A stretch of DNA of 64,000 nt from contig NC_092676.1 in the NCBI RefSeq assembly GCF_964355755.1, forward strand, positions 16,102,288-16,166,287, in the 5' to 3' direction. Position numbers and translations under genes: made by a program. Positions within the stretch are counted from its first letter, which is position 1. Each line of letters begins with the position of its first letter. This stretch comes from Antedon mediterranea (taxonomy: Eukaryota; Echinodermata; Crinoidea; Comatulida; Antedonidae). The notes under the pieces were generated by a model that had not been told where the DNA came from, ran no database searches, and worked only from the letters and a program-made list of their open reading frames with translations. Shown here one piece after another: positions 48,001 to 58,500 of this stretch.

Positions 48001-51000
48001 TCAGCGTAAAAAAACTGGCAATTTCAAATGTACGTACCGCAGGACTCTATAAATACATTGTCGTTTTCAGAAATGAATAAATAGACACGATGATTAATGT
48101 AGTCAACTAAAATTAGCACCTTGGGAATTAGGCCTACTTCCAAAGGAGAAACTTGTCTTAAAAATGAGTCCAAATTTTGTATTCGAACTTTAAACAAACC
48201 CAATTTGTGTTTTGTATAATAACATTAGTGTTGAGGGATGGGAAGAGGATGGGAAGAACAATTTTTAAAGATATTATTTATCCACTTAGTAACGAAATAT
48301 TGTTTTAAATGTTTTATAGGCCTATCAATAATATACCACTAAACACAGTAAAACATTTACAATTTAATACGCCGCCAGGCCATTACTTGCAAACAATTTA
48401 TTTAGTTATGCAGGTATAAACATTTTACAAAAAGCAGACATTTGACCAATTACAAACATTATGTTAAGTTCAACACTTACATTTTTGTTTTCACTCTTGT
48501 AAATGTATATAGTACTTCATTTCTTCGTGAAGCTGATTTATTGTTGTTCTCAATAACTTAACATTTGTGTCTTAGTTAACATGTTTCCAGATCAAGATGA
48601 TGATGTGGCACAAAAACTCAATCTTCCAACTAAACATGAACTTATATCATCATTAGCAGTTTGTGGAAGATGGGTTACATCACAAAGGGATCTCCAAGTA
48701 AGTAAACATAAAACTTCTATTTGATAAGCACCAGTTTCTATTTTTATGATTAGTTTCTTTGTTTGCCATTATCCCATCTCCCGCTTTGCTGCAGTTTCTC
48801 CCTATTGTTTGGGATATAGAAAAAATCTCTAATGATAAAGCATAAATTATGAATACTACTACAAGATCTTAGTTTTTAAAGTAAAAAATATGTTTCCCCC
48901 AATGCACTTCTTCCTTTTCTGCGTCTGGTGAGTCCCATTGTTTTTCTTTTGTACAAGTGCTCTTGATGAATTTTGATGTATATTTTTAATTTGTAGAGCA
49001 CCATTTGCCAAGTCCAGTGCTAATAAGCCTTAATAATTATTTTTTTTTTTAAAGTATTGATTTAAGTTAATACCTCTATTATTTCAGATCGATCCACCAA
49101 ATTCACAGTTACTATTTTTAAAGAATGGCTCTGTTAGTTATTTGTTCCCTTCGGCGTGGACTTTATCATCAAATCAACAAGGAAGATACCTACGTATCCT
49201 TTAAAACTGTACGATCATAGGGAAAAATAGGTTCATATTTAAATGCCCTTTTTACATTGACAACTGCCTAAAGCGCTGTGAACTAGATGTTTCAACTCTC
49301 CTAAGAGTTCTTTTGTGTGACACCTGCCACCAAACAACGCTCATTCATGCTTTAATCAGAGGCAGGAGAATCTACCATCAATAATCGGACACTATTTTGA
49401 TCTATTTTGAACATTTTTAACATTATTTCGGTAATCATTATCAAATTTTGATAAATTTTACACATTATTTGTTCAATTTTGTATATAGATTATATAGCGT
49501 CAATTTTTATTAATATAATGCCATAATATATTATACATACATTACATTATACTATGTCCCTGTGTGGTAAAAACTCTCAAAATGGTGGGGGGGGGGGGGG
49601 AGGGGTGGATTTATTTTTTTTGTGAGGGAGGCAGCTGCAGAGGGACCCCACCCAGAGCCATATATAGAGAGAGTTTCGACATTGAATGGATTAGAAGCCG
49701 TGTTTGTGTCCAACTATGCCTATGTAGCGTATGGAGTTGAGTCTTTTGTTTTGAAAATGTATAACATCAAAAGGCCTTAACTATCGAATTTAATATCAAA
49801 CAATCAATTTGTTTGAAGGTTTTTCAATAGAACAATAAAGAAAGAATAATAACGAAGTTATAAAGTTACTGCGAACATGATTTTAAACAACAACTCTTTC
49901 CAATAAATGGATTTGTGCGCTCCATGCACGCTCTACGCGTGCGCGTTTAGTTTGTACAGCGATTCTCTATAGTAATGCATTGTTTTTACATTTTATTGTT
50001 TAAAATCATGTTCGCAGTAACTTTATGATTTCGTTATTATCTTAACAAAAACCTTTAAAAAAATTGATTGTTTTGATATTAAATTCAATATTTAAAGCCT
50101 TGTGAATGTTATACATTTTTTAAGCAAATGACTCGACTCCATACGCTACATAGGCATAGTTGGACACAAATATGGCCGGCGTGCACACCACGTGACTTTC
50201 TAAAATTCGTGAACGCAATGCCGTAACTCTCTCTATATATGGCTCTGACCCCACCTAGCCCATGGACTACATAATACCATCACTGCACTCTGTACTATAT
50301 GAATAATGTGTCATTTGTTATTCTTTCTTTTATCTAGTCTAATCTTATTTAATCCCTTCAAGTTGTTCAAGTTGCCTTGTACTTTCTTTTATAAAAAAGT
50401 TTTTATTTACTGTCCTTAAAATGTTTCTTAAAGATATTATGAGGGATGTATTGAACAAGCTTGCAAGTGGTGTTATAAAGTAAGTATTTGTAAGGTATCT
50501 TTTATTTCTTGAAATTATTTTATTCTAAATAACAAAAGAAGTATGTTGTTTGGATATTATTAAATTAAAATGAATATAACAATATCAAAGTAAAACCTAT
50601 TTATCAATTTGAGATCTTCAAAATTTGTTTCAGAGAATTTCATTTAGCTTCAAAGTTTTATGGAAGATACAATTTATTTTTTTAATAAGTAAAACAGCGT
50701 ACTAATACCGAGTTCTAAATACCTGTAATTACTTTGTTTTAGCTTATTCAAAAAAAATGTTATCATCCACTAATTACAACAGCTGGCATCCAATTTGTAA
50801 ATCAATAAAACAAATTGAAAACAATATTTGTTAGTATGTTTTATTATCAGTGACAGTGCATCTTATCTTTATAACTGAATTTAAAAATAGAGCAACAAAG
50901 CTCCATGATTAATAAAAGTAGTGATGTTGGACGTATTTTTGAATGAAAAAAAAAATTTAAAAACAGAATAAATATCATTTTATAAACATTTATTATTTTT

Positions 51001-51167
51001 ACTATCTATTTTGAATTGTATATATAAAATAGGTGTAATTAAATATGTTTATTTTATCATTTAGGCCTTCTATATCAGGAAAAATTTCTTTGGATGAAGC
51101 ACCTTCTGTTTATCAGATGATAAAATCAAGAAGAATAGGAACAGTGGTAGTGGTAATGGATCAGTAG
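45082..51167 (+). CDS. CRYZL1: Quinone oxidoreductase-like protein 1 (CRYZL1), complete
   Basis: A member of the zinc-independent medium-chain dehydrogenase/reductase (zeta-crystallin-like) family, presumed NADPH-binding and cytosolic; its physiological substrate is not established. Ten coding exons: 45082-45150, 45882-45968, 46216-46402, 46754-46887, 47183-47294, 47628-47729, 48576-48697, 49088-49193, 50434-50479, 51065-51167. They join in phase to 355 codons plus TAG, close to the ~349 residues of the human protein. Matching landmarks are MKSLYL at the start, [80 protein letters not shown] and the closing [11 protein letters not shown]. The nucleotide-binding loop reads [14 protein letters not shown], not a canonical GxGxxG, as also in vertebrate CRYZL1. 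A strong pyrimidine-tract acceptor ends at 45057, so an upstream non-coding exon is likely. Confidence 0.95.
49653..50247. mobile_element. hAT-type MITE with 8 bp target duplication
   Basis: The element begins CAGAGCCATATATAGAGAGA and ends TCTCTCTATATATGGCTCTG. ACCCCACC occurs at 49645-49652 and again at 50248-50255, a perfect 8 bp duplication as made by hAT transposases. Arms of roughly 230 bp are mirrored, including AACTATGCCTATGTAGCGTA with its inverse and the AAAGTTACTGCGAACATGAT block. No transposase, so non-autonomous. Lies in a CRYZL1 intron. Confidence 0.9.
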
Positions 51168-51990
51168 ATAATAGAATTACTATATACAGTATATATATAT
51201 ATATATAAATTGCTATCATTGTGTAATACTGTATATCATAAAAATCATGAATTTTTATGAGTGCAATTGTACAAATATTTGCATGGTGTTTCATCTTTCA
51301 CCAAACAAAATTATTTTTGAATTGCACAAATAAAAACATTCAGAATTTGTTTTTTTATAACAAAGCTACTTTTATACAATTATTTGCTGCTGAAATGAGA
51401 GGCCAGGCCAAGGCCTGAACCATTAACAACGGCAGCACTCCAATGTTGGACGCAGATTAAAACAATTATAGACGCCACACACAACAGGTTGATTGAACCT
51501 CAACAGCCTTGTGTTGTACCATAGACTAAACAATACTTAAATGCTAATTGTAACAAGAATGAACATGCTATAACAAAATTGCACTTGCATGTAATGATAT
51601 CTTGATGACGTAAGGGTTCATTGGTTTAGTATTGAATATTATGTGACTGTTCAATTATTCAATCAAATAACAAGAATCTACTCAGGTGTATTCATTGGAT
51701 TGTATATTCAGTTTCAGTTTTATTTCACACAACATACTACACTATAATAATATATAATATATATATATATAAATAAATGATAAAGATGCTAGTAAATTAC
51801 CAACTAAACATTTTATTGCACTACAGGCTGTTTCATGAGAATGAACTCAATCTTCAGGTGCTTGGCTCTGAATGATAGTCACAAGTGAATACAAAAAGGT
51901 ATAATAAAGTTGTAAGGCAAAACTGTTTATGTGATATAATATAAACACAACAGGCATAGAAATAAATTCCAAATATATATATATATATCC
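51168..51990. other. CRYZL1 3' UTR and intergenic DNA
   Basis: AATAAA-like signals follow the stop (for example AAATAAAAACATTC near 51327). (TA)n microsatellites occur at about 51188-51208, 51750-51768 and 51972-51988. No further coding signal was recognised. Confidence 0.5.
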
Positions 51991-52136
51991 AATCTGCAGA
52001 CAGTACTGTTTCAATCTTATTAGATCTCGTCAGTGCAGCTCAGGTTTCGAAATGAAATGTACCGCAGAACTGGCACAATATATAGGCTGAGCCAGGTATG
52101 CGGGACATGGTACACTGATTATGAACACAAAGAGTG

Positions 52137-52175
<39 letters not shown>

Positions 52176-52300
52176 TTTTCTGGCTGTTTACTTTATCGTT
52201 TTGATTTAGCTTTTCGCTTTTTTTTTGTATCTCCATTGAGATCCAGCCACTGATACCCACAGCATTGTCATTTTTTTCAGTAATTTGCCTTTGGATTTGT
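51840..52300 (-). mobile_element. Retroelement fragment carrying the hammerhead motif
   Basis: The minus-strand segment contains CAATGCTGTGGGTATCAGTG, GGCTGGATCTCAATGGAG and AAAGTAAACAGCCAGAAAAG, shared with 17745-17890, then a (TA)n run at 52141-52174, then the hammerhead. This suggests a degenerate Penelope-like long terminal region or a related non-autonomous element; family assignment is inferred. Borders are approximate. Confidence 0.5.
51994..52038 (-). ncRNA. Type I hammerhead ribozyme motif
   Basis: The minus strand reads, in order: CTGCA (helix I, 5' side), CTGACGA (core C3-A9), GATCT/AATA/AGATT (helix II, five pairs with one G-U, four-base loop), GAAA (core 12-15.1), CAG/TA/CTG (short helix III), T, C (position 17, at 51999), then TGCAG (helix I, 3' side, five perfect pairs). 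All invariant hammerhead positions are present, with the cleavage site predicted 3' of C17. A very short helix III is typical of hammerheads in Penelope-like elements and retrozymes. Activity is not shown by sequence alone. Confidence 0.8.
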
Positions 52301-53488
52301 CATATAATATATATATAATAATAAGAAAGCATTTGATTGTGTGTGGAAATTACAATAAGCCATGGTGGCTTTAAGTATGAACCTCCAAATAAAACAAACA
52401 ATAAATATGCTAATGACTGAAATAAGGAGAAAAACAATACAAAAATGCACTTCTATGAATTAATAATTGTTTATATTTTCCTTTAAAAATACTAATTTAT
52501 TTGACAATTTGAGATTTAAAGGTATGATAAATTATGTCCATAATAAATAAAAAATGTCCTGTGAAGTGAAATAGAATATTTTTCGTAAATGATATTTTTA
52601 GAATTCGAAGACCCTATTATAAGAATGCAATTGACAAAATTTGAAAAGAAAATATTAAATTGTGAAGGAAGCTGGTTATTACTGAAGCGAAATATTACCA
52701 TGGTTGTTTGGAATTTGTTAATAAAAAATTATATTTGATGTATCTAATTGAATATACAACAATCTACTTGGGTGCGTTAATTGTATTGAATTCTTGTGAC
52801 ACACTCAAATTTACTAGGGTGTTTTATAATGTTATGTTAAATTTAAATACAGAATCACAGACAATGCATTTCACTTGTTGTTCATAGCAATAGTAGGCCT
52901 ATGTATACATTAATATTCTATAATAGATTCTGTGATTATTATTCAAGACATAGTAAACGCATAAACCGTATAAAGCTATTCTGTGTACGTTTTTATTTAA
53001 GCTTCCAACTTCTATCTACCAACTAGACTCTAGCTGGCCAGAGCGCTCTTACAATTTAAAAGATAACGCTTACAAATAAGGGACCATGTCAATTTTATAG
53101 TACGGCATTTACTTCAGTAACCATATATTGTTTGCTCTTTGATCTGTTATACATTCAATTACCATATTTACTCAGAATTTTTTGAATAATTGTACATATT
53201 GTTTATTGCAATCACTGCCTTTGATTGAAACAAATTAAAAGTATACATTATGGATATTTAGTGACTGAAAGTGAAATAATATTTGAATATATAATTATAT
53301 TACATATAATATATTATACTTTATAAGATTAGATGATAGGTATGAAATTTATGATATTGAAGACTTAAAATGTAAGGAAATATAGAGGCTGTAGGGAGGA
53401 AAAGATTTTTTTGATTGAAATTTATGTAGGCCTACCTGATGCATTTTGTTGACAGTACCGCCATATACTTCATATTGTCTGGCCTACA
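52301..53488. other. Intergenic DNA without recognised genes
   Basis: AT-rich with short TA runs. Open frames are short and unremarkable. No transposon ends were noticed. Confidence 0.5.
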
Positions 53489-54757
53489 ATGGCATACTTT
53501 ATCATTATTCCTGATCCCCGTACTTTAACCTAGAAATGAATAGAATAGTAATTAATTATATAACAATGAACTCTTATAAAGGTTATTTCGTTCTAAAATA
53601 AATGGTGCAAAGTACGCGTAACTACGGAGATAACATGTCTGTGGCATTGGTATGACCTATTTAATAAAATATTTCATTAGAAGCAAATTATTATGATGAT
53701 AATATTAATAATGTATGCTTTATCATTACATGAAAACTTTGAAGTGAATTATCTTTAAGGCCGTGATCGAAAATAAACGGTACCATATGTCATGTTACTA
53801 TCGAAACCTCTACATTATAGCTATTTAATGAATAGAATAAAACAATAGATTTAAATATTCTTCTCACGCTGATTTTTTTTATTTATTCATTTAGGCCTGC
53901 ATTCAAACATAATTTGGGAGCAACATCCGAATCGGCTTGCTATATAACTATATAGTTAGTCTATTTAGGCTTATACTTATACACGATGATAAGCTTATAA
54001 TTTAGTAGAAACAAACATCCTTCACATTGAGGATTGAAATTGTTTTATGTTTTACTTTAGAAAATACAAAGTGAATCAACGTGAGAAGAATATGTCTCTC
54101 GATATTGATATGGCATACTTTATCATTATTCCTGATCCCCGTACTTTAACCTAGAAATGAATAGAATAGTAGGCCTATTTGGTAAATCTGAAAAAACATA
54201 ATTAATTATATAACAATGAACTCTTATAAAGGTTATTTCGTTCTGAAATAAATGGTACAAAGTACGCGTAATTACGGAGATAACATGTCTGTGGCATTGG
54301 TATGACCTATTTAATAAAATATTTCATTAGAAGCAAATTATTATGATGATAATATTAATAATGTATGGTTTATCATTACATGAAAACTTTGAAGTGAATT
54401 ATCTTTAAGGCCGTGATCGAAAATAAACGGTACCATATGTCATGTTACTATCGAAACCTCTATATTACAGCTATTTAATGAATTGAACAAAACAATAGAT
54501 TTAAATATTCTTCTCATGTTGATTTTGTTATTTATTCATTTAGGCCTGCAATCAAACATAATTTGGGAGCAACATCCGAATCGGCTTGCTATATAACTAT
54601 ATAGTTAGTCTATTTAGGCTTATACTTATACACGATGATAAGCTTATAATTTAGTAGAAACAAACATCCTTCACATTGAGGATTGAAATTGTTTTATGTT
54701 TTACTTTAGAAAATACAAAGTGAATCAACGTGAGAAGAATATGTCTCTCGATGTTGT
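53489..54757. repeat. ~620 bp tandem duplication
   Basis: Copy A starts at 53489 and copy B at 54110, both with ATGGCATACTTTATCATTAT, and both end in CAACGTGAGAAGAATATGTC. They differ by few substitutions, and copy B has an extra ~31 bp (AGGCCTATTTGGTAAATCTG and onward) that copy A lacks. No coding frame. The copies lie about 1-2 kb upstream of the deiodinase-like gene's candidate promoter. Confidence 0.92.
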
Positions 54758-55525
54758 AACAAAACATAATTAGAATTTTTCGTTCTATAATTTCAAATCC
54801 AATCAAATATGGACATAAAACAATAGGAAGAAAGATTGTTTGGGCCTACATTGGTATGTTTTTTAGTCTCTACAGCTCACTATGTCGGTTGGTCGGTCGG
54901 TCTGTAAGCACTAATTCAAATTTTCGCACGCGACTGCAGCAATGTATATGGCCTTGTTTCTTTAAAACTAGCGATGTTTGTTGTCAATTGAGATACAGGC
55001 GCGCGACAGAATATCATTTAATCGCAGGGCATAATTTGTCAGTAATACAAATTATCACGTATTACATATTTTGTTACGTTCATCCCAAGTTTATTTACAA
55101 TAATTGCAACCTTACGTCGACTGTCTTTATCAGTCCCTAATGTGAATCGGTGATTGTGCTGCTTTGATAACAGCGACTCATTGTAATAGCAGTTAACTAG
55201 CGTGTCATAATGTAGACCTGGATTATCAACGTAGTAGGACGTCTCTTTCGTTCAATCCTGTTCGTGTGGGTTTGCCCGAATCATAAGCTGTTTGATTTTA
55301 TATTAGGAACTTACAAACAAGTTAATATAAATAAATATACCATAATAATCATTAATAATAGTAAACAATGTTTAAATAATGTTTGATATATTAATCATCA
55401 AACAACATGTATTATATATTATATCTGTTAACTAGACTAAATTAAGTTGCATTAAAAAAATGTAATAACTGAAACCATAAAATGGACTATTCCAGCATAT
55501 TATTCCTTACCTGGGGATATTGCTC

Positions 55526-55591
55526 TATATAAAGTCTTGTTTAAGTTCAGTTGATACAATCCGTAAGTGCTGGATTGCATCTCAATAACCC
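55526..55591 (+). promoter_or_regulatory. Candidate TATA promoter and 5' leader of the deiodinase-like gene
   Basis: TATATAAAG at 55526-55534 is followed by an initiator-like TTCAGTT (A at 55549) and a short leader that runs into CCCATGAG|GTAAGT at 55590-55602. The distance from TATA to the initiator (about 23 bp) is slightly short. Support comes mainly from the next exon, with which the ATG AG joins in frame. Confidence 0.4.
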
Positions 55592-58500
55592 ATGAGGTAA
55601 GTCTTTTCCCCATTTATATACATTATATATTTGTCTGTATCAGGGTAAACATTATTTTAAATATTATATGTTGTTAACTGTAATTATTATTTCATACAGG
55701 AAATAAATTAAATAGTTAAGTAGGCCTAAATAAAAACTACAGTATTATGGTTAGGGTTAGTTTTTCGTTCACTTGATATTAAAGGCCAGGTGCGGGCAAA
55801 AAATGTCTATTGATCAGACATTCTAATAATTATCGATCTATAGTTTCCCCTATGTTTCATAATTTTTGGGATTTTATTTGTTTTACACGAGCTTGTTGAA
55901 AATAAGCCCTTTCTTATCAGTGGGGGGATAGTTCAAATTACACAGTAAAATCCCTATTCTTTTGTACACAAATTTTGTAAATAGAGAGGCATTTTAAAAA
56001 GCTATGAAAAATAAATGGTGTTGTAAAAAATGTTATCAGATTACTAAATATAGGTAATATAACTTGAATATTACATTTCTTCTTTCAACTTCAGATTTTT
56101 ATTTTCATGCTATAGCAAAAATTATCCACCGTTATCCACCATCTTTTTTCACCGTCTAGGGAGTCACCAGACATGTTATTACATTAGGTTAACTACCTAA
56201 CTACTGAAAAAAGTCTTCCTGGTTTTTATGGTAGAATTTTGCCAAATTTTGTATTTGACTATATTAAGGGAAATTCATGTTTTTTCGTCTCGATTTCTGT
56301 TACAAATATTTGATTTATGTACAATTAACCAAATATTATATTTAAAATTCATGCCTGAACCTGAGCTTTAAAGGGAGATACTAGCATATATATTTATAGT
56401 GATAATAAGCCTAATACTTCATTAAAATGCACATGTCGTAATTAATGGAGTCAACCATCTTTTTCAACCATACCGAATTAAATGCAACCTTAACTAACCT
56501 ATAACTTACAAATCATGTAAGGGATAGTAGCATATAATATAACCTAGTTAAAACATCAGAGATAAAACAATGTTACCGTTCTATTGATACGAACCATCGA
56601 ATATTGTACCAACATGCATATGAGAAGAATCTGATCATTTGAAGTTACATAATGTCATTATAAAACTAAAAAGACATTAACATTAATGTATTCACTATCA
56701 CCACGTTTCAAATAGTTTTTAGCTGTGTTCTATATTTTATAATTATAATATAACAGATATCGCCTTTTATATCGATAAAATATGAGATATAACATCCCAT
56801 TGAGAATAATATCTAGCTCTTATCGGGAATATATTTCACTCAGCTTGCGCTTCGGAAAATATTAATTCCAAAAATATCATTCCCTCGGGGAAGTCAAATT
56901 TTATATTTTACCTTTAAGCAAGGCAATATCTGTATTATATATTATCCTTTTGAAACTGTACTGTATTTGGAAAAGAACACCTCGCTTACGCGAAATTTAG
57001 TATATGTCGTCGAACGCGAACATGGTGATGGACACGACGTCGGATTTTGGTGAATATATTTTACCAGTTTGAAATAAGTCGTAGGCCTATTGATTTAATA
57101 TGAGTAGAATTGATTACATTGCAGTCTGTGACTGAAGAACATTGGCCTTAGTACTAATCAATTTCGTTTGTTTAGCAACATTTCTATGTATATTTCTTTG
57201 TATATTTCTTTTTTACCAACCTATGCTCTCTGGACAATATACAAATCACTCATTGAACCAGTATTAAATTATTGCAACATAATATGGTGTAGTACATTTC
57301 CAAGTTATCTAGATGAGTTATTTAAACTCCAGAAAAGGGCATTACGAGCTATAACATGGTCAAAGTTTAATGATTCCATGACTGAATGTTTCTATAAATT
57401 TAAACTTCTTAAAATTGCGGATATCAATAGGTACCAAATTGGGCTCTTCAGGTATAATGTTACTACTAATCAGGACGTGCGTTTTTCATCGCTCTTTATT
57501 AAAAATGGTTCTTACCATTATTATAATACAATATCTAAAGACAAAATGAGACTCAGAAAACGTAATCGTACTTCTACCAGTTTTACTGTGTCATGCATGG
57601 GACCTAAATTGTGGAATGACTTGAATTACGAACTACAAAGTACCAAATCAATATATATATTTAAATCATTGTTTAAAGAACATTTATTATCCTTTTACAA
57701 ATAATTTTGAAATAATACTTGTTGCAGGATTTAGCTTTTTTTTTTATTATTTATGTTTTAGTTTTTAGGCTAGTTAGGGACGTAAGGGGACACAATTAAT
57801 CAAGCTCTTTTGAGTTTTTATGTGTTTCCTTTTCATCTTTATTTTATGTTCTCATATATTGTTGTATATTTTCATGATTGATGATGAATAAAGAATATTT
57901 GAATTGAATATGTTAACAATGAAATAATTTGGCCTATACTCGCGCTTTGTTTGATAATCAAAATTATGTATAGAGAGAGAGGAAAAGATACATTCAAAGT
58001 AGAAAACGATGCGCAAGTAAATCATGAGCAATGTGTTTTAACTAAATTGTGTACACCCGATACAAAATTACAATGTACATAATATGTGAAGCAAATTATA
58101 TATTTTATGGCGATTCTGTATTGGTGTTTTGAATCAATAAATAAATGTTTTTGGAAGCATCAGACGGTTCTGGGCGATTCACTCCACTCCACTCATCATC
58201 ATTATTCAGCTATTACATATAGTTACATACTTTTAACTCCATTCTTGAACTTTAGAGGCCTAGGTATCGTAATTAATAATGTTATTCGTGTGTTAATTTA
58301 CATAATTTATAACAGCAATATGGAGGACCTTGGCTGGGATGCCGAGTTGGCCATCAATATTGTCCAACGACAGAAAGAACTTTTGCTTGCACCTGACACA
58401 ATGGAATCGTATAAAGAACGTCTTGATTTTAAAGAAAGTGACGTGATAGTGAATATAAAGGTGACGTATTATGACAAAAACATTTTGATTATGCGTTATT

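Noticed and set aside
54856-55140. 94-codon ORF containing RLVGRSVSTNSNFR
   Set aside because: No recognisable domain, no clear splice signals, and the start is a GGTCGGTCGGT simple repeat.
58086-58319. In-frame extension upstream of MEDLGW as a membrane anchor
   Set aside because: Composition is that of AT-rich intron, and a good CAG acceptor at 58315 with an in-frame upstream exon explains the start better.
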